From Paracoccus litorisediminis (GTDB lineage: Bacteria > Pseudomonadota > Alphaproteobacteria > Rhodobacterales > Rhodobacteraceae): 64,000 bases of DNA. Where the stretch lies: contig NZ_WMIG01000001.1 of assembly GCF_009711205.1 (NCBI RefSeq), forward strand, positions 372,001 to 436,000, written 5' to 3'. The translations under genes and the position numbers were made by a program. The notes beneath the pieces are model-generated. The model was not told the DNA's origin and ran no database searches. It saw only the letters and a list, made by a program, of their open reading frames with translations. This document shows positions 25,595-34,490 of this stretch, piece after piece (position 1 is the first letter of the stretch; every line of letters begins with the position of its first letter).

Positions 25595-26743
25595 ATGACC
25601 TCTTTTCCGGACCCGGCCGATCTGACGGCCCGCCTGATCCGCTGCCCCTCGGTCACCCCCGAGGAGGGCGGCGCGCTGGTCCTGCTGGCCGAGGCGCTGA
25701 CCGAGGCCGGTTTCGAATGCCACCGCGTTGACCGGGGTGGCGTGCCGAACCTTTTCGCACGCTGGGGCGCCAAGGGCGCCGCCAAGACCTTTGGCTTCAA
25801 CGGCCACACCGATGTGGTCCCGCCCGGCGACATGTCCAGCTGGACCCACCCGCCCTTCTCGGGTCATGAGGAAGACGGCTGGATCTGGGGCCGGGGCGCG
25901 ACCGACATGAAATCCGGCGTCGCGGCCTTTGCCGCCGCCGCCATCGCCTTTACCCGCGAAACCCCGCCCGATGGCGCGATCATCCTGACCATCACCGGCG
26001 ATGAGGAAGGCCCCGGCAAGGACGGCACCACCGCGCTGCTGGACTGGATGGGGACGCAGGACGAACAGATGGATGTCTGCATCGTAGGTGAGCCCTCGAA
26101 CCCCGACCGCATGGGCGAGATGATCAAGATCGGCCGCCGCGGCTCGATGACGCTGAACATCAACGCCAAGGGCGTTCAGGGCCATGCCGCCTATCCGCAC
26201 CGCGCCAAGAACCCGCTGCACGCGCTGGTGCGCCTGCTGAACGAACTGACCACCGAGCCGCTGGATCACGGGACCGAGCATTTCGACCCGTCTGGCCTGC
26301 AGATCACCACCGTCGATTGCGGCAACCCGGCCTCGAACGTGATCCCGGAAAAGGCCCGCGCCACGATCAATATCCGCTTCAACGACGCTCATACCTCGCA
26401 CACGCTGGACCGGATGATCCGCGACAAGGCGGCGGGCATCGAGGCCGAGACCGGCGTGACCTTCGCGATCGAGACCGATGTCTCGGGCGAAAGCTTCCTG
26501 ACCCGCCCCGGCCCCTTCGTCGAAATGGTGCGCGACATCGTCAAGGACGAGACCGGGCTGGACCCGGTGCTGTCGACCTCGGGCGGGACGTCGGACGCGC
26601 GTTTCGTCAAGGATCACTGTCCGGTCCTTGAATTCGGTCTTGTCGGCCATTTCATGCATCAGGTGGATGAGCGCGTCCCGGCCGATCAGGTCCGGCAACT
26701 CTCGCGCATCTATCGCCGCATTCTGGAGCGTTACTTCGCATGA
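25595..26743 (+). CDS. dapE: Succinyl-diaminopimelate desuccinylase
   Basis: Zinc hydrolase that releases LL-diaminopimelate from its N-succinyl form in the lysine and peptidoglycan precursor pathway. It has 382 residues in the M20 fold. Metal-site residues appear in order: His71 in [10 protein letters not shown], Asp104 in [10 protein letters not shown], and Glu137/Glu138 in TGDEEGPG. The dimerisation domain holds [18 protein letters not shown] lies before the ATG. A GNAT gene overlaps its stop as ATGA and is likely translated from the same mRNA. Confidence 0.96.
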   Translation: MTSFPDPADLTARLIRCPSVTPEEGGALVLLAEALTEAGFECHRVDRGGVPNLFARWGAKGAAKTFGFNGHTDVVPPGDMSSWTHPPFSGHEEDGWIWGRGATDMKSGVAAFAAAAIAFTRETPPDGAIILTITGDEEGPGKDGTTALLDWMGTQDEQMDVCIVGEPSNPDRMGEMIKIGRRGSMTLNINAKGVQGHAAYPHRAKNPLHALVRLLNELTTEPLDHGTEHFDPSGLQITTVDCGNPASNVIPEKARATINIRFNDAHTSHTLDRMIRDKAAGIEAETGVTFAIETDVSGESFLTRPGPFVEMVRDIVKDETGLDPVLSTSGGTSDARFVKDHCPVLEFGLVGHFMHQVDERVPADQVRQLSRIYRRILERYFA

Positions 26744-27156
26744 TCGAAAAGACCGACGACCTTGAGACCTGCCGCGCCATCCGCCGCGAGGTCTTCGTGA
26801 TCGAGCAATCGGTCCCCGAGGCAGAGGAATGGGACGGCAAGGACGGCGAGGCGATCCACCTGATCGCCCGCGACGATCAGCACGCGGCCATCGGCACGGC
26901 GCGCATCCTGCTGATCGGCGACACCGGCAAGATCGGCCGCGTCGCCGTGCTGAAATCGGCACGCGGCACCGGCACGGGCGCGGCGCTGATCCTTGCGGCG
27001 CTGGACGAATTGCGTGCCCTGCCCGGCATCACCCGGGCCAAGCTGGGCGCACAGACCCATGCCATCGGCTTCTATGAAAAGCTGGGCTTCACCGCCTACG
27101 GCCCCGAATATGACGATGCGGGCATCCCCCATCGCGACATGTCACGGGAGCTGTGA
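26740..27156 (+). CDS. GNAT-family acetyltransferase
   Basis: A 138-residue single-domain N-acetyltransferase of the ElaA/YjcF-like kind. It starts [19 protein letters not shown], and the acetyl-CoA loop is [15 protein letters not shown] (R/Q-x-x-G-x-A-type). The C-terminal part [25 protein letters not shown] is the usual final helix and strand. It overlaps dapE (ATGA) and directly touches the next ORF, forming a dapE-linked three-gene set. The substrate is unknown. Confidence 0.88.
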   Translation: MIEKTDDLETCRAIRREVFVIEQSVPEAEEWDGKDGEAIHLIARDDQHAAIGTARILLIGDTGKIGRVAVLKSARGTGTGAALILAALDELRALPGITRAKLGAQTHAIGFYEKLGFTAYGPEYDDAGIPHRDMSREL

Positions 27157-27672
27157 TTGATCCGGCCCGAGCTTGCCGCCACCCTGCGCCCCTGGGCCGA
27201 GACGCTCTCGGCCCTTGTGCTGGTCGCGTTCGGGCTGTGGGTCATCTGGCTGGGGGGCTGGATCTACCAGCCCCTTGGCAGCGCCATTGCCATCATCGCG
27301 GGTATCTGGGCGCTGGATGCACGCCGCAGGATGCGTTTCCGCAGCAAGGCCACCGCGCCCGGCGTCGTCGAACTGGATGAGGGGGCGATCCGCTACCTTG
27401 CCCCCGACCGCGTGCTGGGCGGAGAGATCGCCCTGCGCGATCTGGCTGAAATCCGGCTGCTGCGGCTGAACAATCGCCTGCATTGGCGGTTGAAAAGTCT
27501 TGATGGTCAGGCACTTCTGATTCCGGTCGATGCCGCGGGGGCCGAGTTGCTGGCCAGCGCATTCGCCTCGCTTCCGGGGCTGAACATGGGCCGGATTTCT
27601 GCGGCACTTGCGGGTGAAGGGCCAACGATTCAAACCCTTTGGACGAGGTCGGATCGCGCCCGCTTGACTTGA
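27157..27672 (+). CDS. Two-helix membrane protein of unknown function
   Basis: A 171-residue protein beginning at a TTG directly after the GNAT stop. Two hydrophobic stretches (about 17-33 and 37-52) form an N-terminal hairpin, followed by a soluble domain that looks like a PH-type beta barrel: VVELDEGAIRYLAP, LRDLAEIRLLRL, HWRLKSLDG, LLIPVDAAGAELL. That arrangement is typical of small bacterial membrane-anchored PH-like proteins, but I do not recognise a named family. It is probably co-transcribed with dapE and the GNAT gene. Confidence 0.65.
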   Translation: MIRPELAATLRPWAETLSALVLVAFGLWVIWLGGWIYQPLGSAIAIIAGIWALDARRRMRFRSKATAPGVVELDEGAIRYLAPDRVLGGEIALRDLAEIRLLRLNNRLHWRLKSLDGQALLIPVDAAGAELLASAFASLPGLNMGRISAALAGEGPTIQTLWTRSDRARLT

Positions 27673-27720
27673 CGCGCCGCTCTTGCCACCTGTGGCACTC
27701 AGGCAAATGAAAGGCCACCG

Positions 27721-29100
27721 ATGTCCATTCCTCAACAGGGCGGCGGCCCGATCGAACGTCCCGAACAGCTGGCCGAATATATCGCCTCGGGTGAGAAGCC
27801 CAAGGACAATTGGCGCATCGGGACCGAGCACGAGAAATTCGGCTATCGTCATTCCGACCTGATGCCCCTGCCCTATGACGGTCCGGCGGGCACGCCGACG
27901 GTCAAGGCGATGCTGGAAGGCATCCGCGACCGCTTCGGCTGGAAGCCGGTGCTGGAGGGCGAACATATCATCGGGCTGGAACGCGACGGCGCCAATGTCA
28001 GTCTGGAACCGGGCGGGCAATTGGAACTGTCCGGCGCTCCGGTCGAGACCATCCACCAGACCTGCGACGAAGTGAACAGCCATCTGGCCGAGGTGAAATC
28101 CGTGGCCGACGATCTCGGCGCGGGCTTCATCGGCCTAGGCGCGGCCCCGATCTGGTCGCAGGACCAGATGCCGATGATGCCCAAGGGCCGCTACCGGCTG
28201 ATGACCGATTACATGGGCCGGGTGGGTGAGCTTGGCACCCAGATGATGTATCGCACCTGCACCGTGCAGGTGAATCTGGACTTCGGCTCGGAAGCCGACA
28301 TGGTCCAGAAGCTGCGGGTGGCGCTAGCTCTGCAACCGATCGCGACCGCGCTGTTTGCCAATTCCCCCTTCCTCGACAACAAGCCGAACGGGATGAAAAG
28401 CTGGCGCGCGAATATCTGGCAGCATCTGGACGACGCCCGCACCGGCCTGCTGCCCTTCGCTTTTGAATCGGGCATGGGCTATGAGGCATGGGTGGACTAC
28501 GTCCTCGATGTGCCGATGTATTTCGTCTATCGCGACGGCAAATACATCAACGCGCTGGGGCAAAGCTTCCGCGACTTCATGAAGGGTCAGCTTCCGGCAC
28601 TGCCGGGCGAGGTTCCGACCCTGTCGGACTGGGCCGACCACCTGACCACCGTCTTCCCCGAAGCCCGCGTCAAGAAGTTCATCGAAATGCGCGGTGCCGA
28701 TGGCGGTCCGTGGCGGCGTCTTTGCGCCCTGCCCGCGCTGTGGGTCGGGCTGATCTATGACCAGAACGCGCTGGATGCCGCTTGGGATCTGTGCCGCGGT
28801 TGGAGCGCCGAGCAGCGCGATGGTCTGCGCGTCGCCGCCGCCCGTCAGGGTCTGCAAGGCGAGTTCGACGGGCTGCGTCTGCATGACATCGCCCGCGACG
28901 TGCTGGAGATCGCTGAATTCGGGCTGAAGGCGCGCGCGCGTGTCGGCGCGGGCGGTCTGGTCCCCGATGAGACGCATTTCCTGAATGCGCTGAAGGAAAG
29001 CGTCGACAGCGGCAAGGCCCCTGCCGACGAGCTTCTGGCCAAGTATCACGGCGAATGGGGCGGTGACCTCAACCGGATCTACGACGAATATTCCTACTGA
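27721..29100 (+). CDS. gshA: Glutamate-cysteine ligase (plant-type class, proteobacterial)
   Basis: ATP-dependent joining of glutamate and cysteine, the first step of glutathione synthesis. The 459-residue protein matches the class shared by alphaproteobacteria and plants rather than the E. coli class. Recognisable blocks are IGTEHEKFGY, ISLE-type NVSLEPGGQLELSGAP, MYRTCTVQVNLDF and DETHFLNALKESVDSGK. GAAAGG lies before the ATG, and the upstream 50 bases hold TGCCAC-CT-GTGGCA (27684-27697). The gene ends at a strong bidirectional terminator. Confidence 0.94.
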   Translation: MSIPQQGGGPIERPEQLAEYIASGEKPKDNWRIGTEHEKFGYRHSDLMPLPYDGPAGTPTVKAMLEGIRDRFGWKPVLEGEHIIGLERDGANVSLEPGGQLELSGAPVETIHQTCDEVNSHLAEVKSVADDLGAGFIGLGAAPIWSQDQMPMMPKGRYRLMTDYMGRVGELGTQMMYRTCTVQVNLDFGSEADMVQKLRVALALQPIATALFANSPFLDNKPNGMKSWRANIWQHLDDARTGLLPFAFESGMGYEAWVDYVLDVPMYFVYRDGKYINALGQSFRDFMKGQLPALPGEVPTLSDWADHLTTVFPEARVKKFIEMRGADGGPWRRLCALPALWVGLIYDQNALDAAWDLCRGWSAEQRDGLRVAAARQGLQGEFDGLRLHDIARDVLEIAEFGLKARARVGAGGLVPDETHFLNALKESVDSGKAPADELLAKYHGEWGGDLNRIYDEYSY

Positions 29101-29104
29101 CGAC

Positions 29105-29133
29105 AAAAGGGCCGGGTCATCCCCGGCCCTTTT
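29105..29133. terminator. Bidirectional terminator between gshA and the DUF2852 gene
   Basis: AAAAGGGCCGGG (29105-29116) pairs perfectly with CCCGGCCCTTTT (29122-29133) around a five-base loop. The A and T runs make it usable from both convergent genes. Confidence 0.9.
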
Positions 29134-29137
29134 CGCA

Positions 29138-29554
29138 TCACGATTGCAGTGCCGGCGGTTCCTTGCGGCCTGCCATGAACTGGTCGAACTCGGCCTTGTC
29201 CTTGGCCTCGCGCAGCTTCTGCAGGAAGTCGAGGAATTCGCGATGCTCGTCCTCCAGGCGCTTCAGCGTCTCGCTGCGGTAAGCATCAAAAGCGGCGTTG
29301 CCGGTCGGCGCGGCAAAATGCGGCGCGCTGAAGCGGGCGGGGCGGTCATGGCGATGGCGGCAGGAAAACATGCGTTTGCTCCAGATCATGTAGCCAAGAG
29401 TGGCAAGGCCCACGGGCCAGAAGGCGATAAAGCCCAGGATCATGGCGACGATCCAGGCCGCCTTGCCCCGGTCGTCCAGCCAGTCCCGGACCCCGGCCAA
29501 GGTCTGGCCGATCCGGTCCATGACGGACGGTCGAGGTTCGATATAGCTGTTCAT
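29138..29554 (-). CDS. DUF2852 membrane protein
   Basis: A 138-residue protein with one clear membrane segment (AAWIVAMILGFIAFWPVGLATLGYMIW region, about 32-58), a cytoplasmic-type linker and a charged helical C-terminus. The C-terminus contains NAAFDAYRSETLKRLEDEHREF, the hallmark of DUF2852. The function is not known. A palindrome lies 15-33 bases before the start. The ribosome site is GAAAGGGA. Confidence 0.85.
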   Translation of the reverse strand: MNSYIEPRPSVMDRIGQTLAGVRDWLDDRGKAAWIVAMILGFIAFWPVGLATLGYMIWSKRMFSCRHRHDRPARFSAPHFAAPTGNAAFDAYRSETLKRLEDEHREFLDFLQKLREAKDKAEFDQFMAGRKEPPALQS

Positions 29555-29568
29555 TACGGTCCCTTTCG

Positions 29569-29587
29569 ATGTGAATGTTAATCACAT
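29569..29587. promoter_or_regulatory. Palindromic site before the DUF2852 gene
   Basis: ATGTGA and TCACAT separated by seven bases. The half-sites are those of CRP/FNR-family regulators (usual spacer six), and the position is close to the expected promoter. It could also be a TetR-type operator for the regulator gene next to it. Confidence 0.45.
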
Positions 29588-29638
29588 TTACATAGATGGA
29601 GCGCCGCAATCCACGTTCAATAGCCCTGCCGCAAAAAA

Positions 29639-30247
29639 TCAGTCGGTGATGACGCCAAGGCCCCGCAGATAAATCAGCGTGCCGCTTTCCAGCATGTCCG
29701 CCGGGGAAATGGGCGAGCGGCCGCCGGGCTTGCCGCGGCTGAACAGCTCGACCACGCCATGGCTCAGCGCCCAGATATGGTCGGCGGCCATCCCCGCAGG
29801 CGGGCGGCGGCTGTCGGGGATGCGCTGGAACAGCGCCTCGGCGGCGTGAACCAGGGTGCCGCGCGCCCGGTCGGCGGCCTGGGTCAGGCCGGAATTCCCG
29901 GCGATCGAAATACCGGATTCGAACATCGCGATGTAATAGCCGCGCCGCTCGGCGGCAAAGCCCAGATAGGCCTGCCCCATACCCAGAAAGGCCGAAAGCG
30001 GTGTCCGGCCCTGCTTCAGGGCGGCGCTCAGGCGTTCGGCGAATTCCTCGAAACCCTGCCGGGCGATTTCCTCAAGCAGTTCGTCCCGGCCGGTGAAATG
30101 GCGATAGGGCGCAGCGGCGCTGACGCCGACCGCGCGCGCGGCCTCGGCCAGGGTAAAGCCCTGCGGCCCCTTTTCCTCGATCAGGCGCACGGTCGCCTCG
30201 ACCAGAGCCTGCCTCAGATTGCCGTGATGGTATGAGTCGCGGGCCAC
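29639..30247 (-). CDS. TetR-family transcriptional regulator
   Basis: A 202-residue regulator: the N-terminal TetR helix-turn-helix is ALVEATVRLIEEKGPQGFTL, with recognition helix region RAVGVSAAAPYRHFTGRDEL. It is followed by a C-terminal ligand domain of the WHG type (AYLGFAAERRGYYIAMFES). It lies seven bases downstream of the HPr gene on the same strand, so it could be the last gene of the PTS-related operon. The ligand and target are unknown. Confidence 0.9.
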   Translation of the reverse strand: MARDSYHHGNLRQALVEATVRLIEEKGPQGFTLAEAARAVGVSAAAPYRHFTGRDELLEEIARQGFEEFAERLSAALKQGRTPLSAFLGMGQAYLGFAAERRGYYIAMFESGISIAGNSGLTQAADRARGTLVHAAEALFQRIPDSRRPPAGMAADHIWALSHGVVELFSRGKPGGRSPISPADMLESGTLIYLRGLGVITD

Positions 30248-30254
30248 GTCGCCC

Positions 30255-30545
30255 TTACATGCCTTCGCCGAAATAATCCCCGACCAGCGCGCTTAGCGCC
30301 TCGGCCAGTTCATTGGCCTGCTCGCCACGCGTGGTCACCCGGATCGTGCTGCCACGCGGCGCGGTCAGCATCAGCAGGCCCATGATCGAATCGCCAGAAA
30401 CGCTCATCCCGTCCTTTTCGACGGTGGCCTTGGCGTCGAATTTCTCGACGGTCTCGACGAATTTGGCACTGGCCCGCGCGTGCAGGCCCTTTTCGTTGAT
30501 GATTTTCAACTCTCGGGTGACGGACCCGTTGCTCATGTCATTCAT
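30255..30545 (-). CDS. ptsH: Phosphocarrier protein HPr
   Basis: Small phosphocarrier of the regulatory phosphotransferase chain. The 96-residue protein has the phospho-His22 in GLHARASAKF and the HprK-target Ser53 in SGDSIMGLL (equivalent to Ser46). No sugar-specific permease is nearby, so its role is regulatory, as in the truncated PTS of other alphaproteobacteria. It overlaps the EIIA gene as ATGA. Enzyme I is not encoded in the window. Confidence 0.95.
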   Translation of the reverse strand: MNDMSNGSVTRELKIINEKGLHARASAKFVETVEKFDAKATVEKDGMSVSGDSIMGLLMLTAPRGSTIRVTTRGEQANELAEALSALVGDYFGEGM

Positions 30546-30967
30546 GAGGCAGCGCGGTTCGGCACGGGAATGATATCGGCGGGCAGTACATCATAGCTGT
30601 TGATGTACTTGCGACCTGCGTCCTTGGCCAGTGTCACCGCATCGGCCACCGGCAATTTCCGGGACTTTGCCAACTTGACCAGCATCGGCAGGTTGGCCCC
30701 GTATAGAATCGAACGGTTGCGCGCATGACAGGCCATCAGCGACAGGTTCGAAGGCGAGCCTCCGAACAGGTCCGTGACCACCACGACGCCATCCCCGGTA
30801 TCGACGGAATCAGCCGCGGCGCAGATTTCAGCCTGCTTTTCCCCCCGGTCGTGATTCTCCTCGATTGCAACGGCTCGAATTCCCGATTGTGGCCCGACCA
30901 CGTGCTCGACTGCCGAGAGATATTCCCGCGCGAGCCCCCCGTGCGCCACGATGACAATTCCGATCAA
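30542..30967 (-). CDS. PTS EIIA component of the mannose/fructose type
   Basis: A 141-residue EIIA-Man domain that accepts phosphate from HPr. The start MIGIVIVAHGGLA carries the active His9. The block DGVVVVTDLFGGSPSNLSL is the family signature. There is no IIB, IIC or IID gene, so in alphaproteobacteria this orphan EIIA (often named ManX or EIIA-Man) is a regulator, for example of two-component kinases or of metabolism, rather than a sugar transporter. It forms an operon with HPr, RapZ and HprK. Confidence 0.93.
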   Translation of the reverse strand: MIGIVIVAHGGLAREYLSAVEHVVGPQSGIRAVAIEENHDRGEKQAEICAAADSVDTGDGVVVVTDLFGGSPSNLSLMACHARNRSILYGANLPMLVKLAKSRKLPVADAVTLAKDAGRKYINSYDVLPADIIPVPNRAAS

Positions 30968-30992
30968 TGTACCCCACCACGCAGGTCTGCCG

Positions 30993-31946
30993 TCAAAGCG
31001 TAGCAGTCACCGCGAGAGGTCCTGTCATAAGACCGTCATCGGGTGCCGGCGCCTTTTCACGGCGTTCAAGTTCCCTGTGTCTAATTGACACCTGCCAGCC
31101 GCCTTTCGCAAGCGCGTCTGCCATTTTTTCCGCCAGTGTGACGGAACGATGTTGCCCCCCGGTACAACCAAAGCCGATTACCAGATGGGCTTTACCCTCT
31201 TCTAGATGGGCCGGAAGCGCAAAAAGCACAAGATCCCGGACCCTGTCGAAGAACTCACCGAATCGCGGATCTGACGCAACGTAATCCTGAACCAGCGGAT
31301 TTCGGCCATCAAGTGGACGCAATTCCGGCTCCCAATGGGGATTCGCAAGGAAGCGGCAATCGAACATCATGTCGACCCCGCGCGGCACGCCCCGCTTGTA
31401 GGAAAACGACTGGACCGAGACCGTCAGCCGGTGTCCCGGCTCGACATCGAACCAGCGCGCCAGTTCGGCCTTGAGGTCATGGGGCGACAGTTCCGAGGTA
31501 TCGACCAGCACATCGGCACGCGCCCGCACCGCCGCCAGCATGTCGCGTTCGGCCAGAATGGCGTCCAGCGGCGCGCCTTCGCTGCGCAAGGGATGGCGGC
31601 GGCGGGTCTCATTGAAACGCCGCAACAATTGTTCCGGCGCGCAGTCCAGATACAGCACCTCGGGATCGTAATCGGGCAGACGCGTCAGCCGGTCGATCAA
31701 CTCGATCAGGTTCGTCGCGGAAAAGTCTCGGTTGCGTACATCCAGACCCAGCGCCAGCGGCACACCACGCGCCGGGCCATCCAGCAACCGTGGCACCAGC
31801 GACAGCGGCAGGTTGTCGATGGATTCGTAACCCAGATCCTCAAGCACATTGATCGCGGTCGAGCGCCCCGCCCCAGAAGGGCCGGTGACCAGCACCACGC
31901 GCTGGGTCATCTCGTCGGGTTTCGTGTTCTCGGTCATGCCATTCAT
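30993..31946 (-). CDS. rapZ: RapZ-family nucleotide-binding protein
   Basis: About 317 residues. The N-terminal P-loop reads GPSGAGRST (22-30) with Arg where classical Walker A has Lys. The C-terminal domain has the RapZ signatures [24 protein letters not shown] and [14 protein letters not shown]. In enterobacteria RapZ is an RNA-binding adaptor for RNase E and GlmZ; the alphaproteobacterial member next to HprK and the PTS proteins has an undefined role. ATGs at 31976, 31946, 31937 and 31910 are all possible starts. I chose 31946 by spacing after AGG. Confidence 0.9.
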   Translation of the reverse strand: MNGMTENTKPDEMTQRVVLVTGPSGAGRSTAINVLEDLGYESIDNLPLSLVPRLLDGPARGVPLALGLDVRNRDFSATNLIELIDRLTRLPDYDPEVLYLDCAPEQLLRRFNETRRRHPLRSEGAPLDAILAERDMLAAVRARADVLVDTSELSPHDLKAELARWFDVEPGHRLTVSVQSFSYKRGVPRGVDMMFDCRFLANPHWEPELRPLDGRNPLVQDYVASDPRFGEFFDRVRDLVLFALPAHLEEGKAHLVIGFGCTGGQHRSVTLAEKMADALAKGGWQVSIRHRELERREKAPAPDDGLMTGPLAVTATL

Positions 31947-32000
31947 CTTGGGCCTGTGGTGGGCCGTCCGGTCCAACAGGGCCGGGAGGAAAGTCCGACG

Positions 32001-32441
32001 TCAACCTTGGTCCCGATCCCAGCGGCCTGCAACCAGATATTGCATCAGCACCGGCGCAAGATGCGGATGCCCCTGTCCCAGCACCAAAGGAACCCAATAG
32101 CCAAGATACTCCGCACGGCGATGCGGCGGCAAACGCTCGGGCTCGGGCCGGTCCAGATCGACCGCCAGCGCCAATTCGGTCGGGCCGGCGGGGCGCGCAT
32201 TCAGGATGCCCACCCCTCGCGCCTCGATCCGGCCCCGGATCGGTTCGGGGCAATCGACCATCAGCCGCCCGTCCCTGACCCAGATCCCGGTCCGGTCATC
32301 GGCGACCAGCCCCGCCCCCAGCGCCATCATCCCCAAAGCCAGCGTCGACTTGCCCGATCCCGACCCTCCGAGAATCAATAGCGCCCGACCCCGGACCGCC
32401 ACCGAGCTGGCATGAAGGATCGCGTCGAAACCCACGCTCAT
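32001..32441 (-). CDS. hprK: Short HPr kinase/phosphorylase (HprK)
   Basis: Phosphorylates and dephosphorylates HPr at the regulatory serine. At 146 residues it has only the catalytic domain typical of alphaproteobacteria and lacks the N-terminal domain of Bacillus HprK. Walker A is GGSGSGKST (25-33), followed by GLVADDRTG. It begins the operon hprK-rapZ-EIIA-HPr and is divergent from pckA. In many relatives the chvI-chvG two-component genes lie between pckA and hprK; here they are absent. Confidence 0.92.
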   Translation of the reverse strand: MSVGFDAILHASSVAVRGRALLILGGSGSGKSTLALGMMALGAGLVADDRTGIWVRDGRLMVDCPEPIRGRIEARGVGILNARPAGPTELALAVDLDRPEPERLPPHRRAEYLGYWVPLVLGQGHPHLAPVLMQYLVAGRWDRDQG

Positions 32442-32650
32442 GCTTGAAACTTTCCTCTCATCCTGATGAAAATGCCGCCTAAGGGCTTTCGATTCCGTTT
32501 ACATAATGCCCTCTGCACGGAAATGTTGGCGCGAACACGGTGTGGTTGCGCTAAACGTTGTCTTTGGGACGGTTCCGTCACCCGGTTGCCATGATATAGC
32601 ACTCGGGAAGATCCCGCTGGGGTCAGACGATCATCAGGAGCTTTCAGGAC

Positions 32651-34249
32651 ATGTCCGAACCGCGCGTTAATCCGAATTGCCGTCTCGAGGATCAGGGGAT
32701 CACCGGTCTTGGCAATGTCCATTACAACCTGATCGAGCCTGCCCTGATCGAAGCCGCCCTGCAGCGCGGCGAAGGCAAGCTGGGCAATGGCGGCACCTTC
32801 CTCGTCTCGACCGGCTCGCATACCGGCCGCTCGCCCAAGGACAAGTTCGTCGTCCGCACCCCTTCGGTCGAAGATTCGATCTGGTGGGAAAACAACAAGC
32901 CGATGTCCCCCGAGGCCTTCGACACCCTTCACGCCGACATGCTCGCGCATATGAAGGGCAAGGACTACTTCGTGCAGGATCTGTTCGGCGGTGCCGACCC
33001 GGCGCTGCGCCTTGACGTGCGCGTCGTGACCGAACTGGCTTGGCACAACCTGTTCATCCGCCACCTGCTGCGTCGCCCCGAGGCCGCGGAACTGGCGACC
33101 TTCCTGCCCGAATTCACCATCATCAACTGCCCCAGCTTCAAGGCCGACCCGGCCCGCCACGGCTGCCGCAGCGAAACCGTGATCGCGCTGAACTTCGACA
33201 AGAAGCTGATCCTGATCGGCAACACCGCTTATGCTGGTGAGAACAAGAAGTCGGTCTTCACGCTGCTGAACTACATCCTGCCGTCCAAGGGCGTCATGCC
33301 GATGCATTGCTCGGCCAACCACGCCATCGGCAATCCCGATGACAGCGCGATCTTCTTCGGTCTGTCGGGCACCGGCAAGACCACGCTCTCGGCCGATCCC
33401 TCGCGTACGCTGATCGGCGACGATGAGCATGGCTGGTCGGATCACGGCATCTTCAACTTCGAAGGTGGCTGCTACGCCAAGACCATCAACCTGTCCGCCG
33501 AGGCCGAGCCGGAAATCTACGCGACCTGCTCGAAATTCGGCACCGTGATCGAGAACATGGTCTTCAACGAAGACACGCTGGAGCTGGACTTCAACGACAA
33601 CTCGATCACCGACAACATGCGCTGCGCCTATCCGCTGGAGCAGATCTCGAACGCGTCGGAAACCTCGCTGGGCGGCATGCCGAAAAACGTGATCATGCTG
33701 ACCTGCGACGCTTATGGCGTCCTGCCGCCGATCGCGCGCCTGACGCCTGCGCAAGCCATGTATCACTTCCTGTCGGGCTTCACCTCGAAGACCCCGGGCA
33801 CGGAAGTGGGCATTGTCGAGCCGACGCCGACCTTCTCGACCTGCTTCGGCGCGCCCTTCATGCCGCGTCGCCCGGAAGTTTACGGCAAGCTGCTGCAGGA
33901 AAAGATCAACGCCACGGGCGCGACCTGCTGGCTGGTCAATACCGGCTGGACCGGCGGCGCTTTCGGCACCGGCAAGCGCATGCCGATCAAGGCGACCCGC
34001 GCGCTTCTGACCGCAGCACTTGACGGTTCGCTGAACGAAGTCGAGTTCCGCAAGGACCCGAATTTCGGCTTCGAAGTTCCGGTCTCGGTCCCGGGCGTCG
34101 AAGACAAGCTGCTGGACCCGCGCCAGACTTGGGCCGATGCCGATGCCTATGACGCGCAGGCCAAGAAACTGGTCGGCATGTTCAGCGACAACTTCGCCCA
34201 ATACGCCGACAAGATCGACGACGACGTCCGCGCCGCCGCGATCGGCTGA
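32651..34249 (+). CDS. pckA: Phosphoenolpyruvate carboxykinase (ATP)
   Basis: Converts oxaloacetate to phosphoenolpyruvate with ATP, the entry to gluconeogenesis. It has 532 residues, typical of the ATP-dependent form. The kinase-1a loop is [16 protein letters not shown] (from about 237), the oxaloacetate site includes [15 protein letters not shown], and the HYLSG-type segment appears as [20 protein letters not shown] lies well before the ATG. The 209-base upstream region is shared with hprK and should hold the promoter, which I could not place with confidence. Confidence 0.97.
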   Translation: MSEPRVNPNCRLEDQGITGLGNVHYNLIEPALIEAALQRGEGKLGNGGTFLVSTGSHTGRSPKDKFVVRTPSVEDSIWWENNKPMSPEAFDTLHADMLAHMKGKDYFVQDLFGGADPALRLDVRVVTELAWHNLFIRHLLRRPEAAELATFLPEFTIINCPSFKADPARHGCRSETVIALNFDKKLILIGNTAYAGENKKSVFTLLNYILPSKGVMPMHCSANHAIGNPDDSAIFFGLSGTGKTTLSADPSRTLIGDDEHGWSDHGIFNFEGGCYAKTINLSAEAEPEIYATCSKFGTVIENMVFNEDTLELDFNDNSITDNMRCAYPLEQISNASETSLGGMPKNVIMLTCDAYGVLPPIARLTPAQAMYHFLSGFTSKTPGTEVGIVEPTPTFSTCFGAPFMPRRPEVYGKLLQEKINATGATCWLVNTGWTGGAFGTGKRMPIKATRALLTAALDGSLNEVEFRKDPNFGFEVPVSVPGVEDKLLDPRQTWADADAYDAQAKKLVGMFSDNFAQYADKIDDDVRAAAIG

Positions 34250-34269
34250 TCGCCAACCCCATTGACGGA

Positions 34270-34297
34270 AAAGGGCGGCCCAAGGGTCGCCCTTTTT
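34270..34297 (+). terminator. Rho-independent terminator of pckA
   Basis: AAAGGGCGGCC (34270-34280) pairs with GGTCGCCCTTT (34285-34295) with one G-U pair and a CAAG loop, followed by more T residues. Confidence 0.88.
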
Positions 34298-34393
34298 CAT
34301 TCGGCAGGACCGCCCCTCGCGCCGGGGGCTTTGCGCCCGTTCTTGGAAAAGGCCCCCCGGACTCTTTCCGGACCCCCCGCTGGTATCTGGACA

Positions 34394-34437
34394 AAGAAAG
34401 AAGCGCTCCAAGGAAAACCTCAAAGCGCTTCTTTCTT
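34394..34437. repeat. 14-bp perfect inverted repeat between pckA and rnr
   Basis: AAGAAAGAAGCGCT (34394-34407) and AGCGCTTCTTTCTT (34424-34437) are separated by 16 bases. The right arm overlaps copy 4 of the dispersed motif, so the left arm is an extra inverted copy of the motif's tail. Confidence 0.75.
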
Positions 34438-34455
34438 GCTTAAATATCCTGGGGG
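34428..34455 (-). repeat. Dispersed 3'-end motif, copy 4 (divergent)
   Basis: Reads AGGATATTTAAGCAAGAAAG on the minus strand, 36 bases after the rnr stop and right after two hairpins. It is the least conserved copy. Confidence 0.6.
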
Positions 34456-34456
34456 A

Positions 34457-34484
34457 GCGCGGAACGCGCGGGGGCAAAGCCCCC
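34457..34484 (-). terminator. Tandem hairpins after rnr
   Basis: GGGGGC-AAA-GCCCCC (34470-34484) and GCGCG-GAA-CGCGC (34457-34469) lie six bases past the rnr stop on the minus strand. Downstream comes the ATATTT of the dispersed motif rather than a pure T-run. Confidence 0.6.
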
Positions 34485-34490
34485 ACCTTG

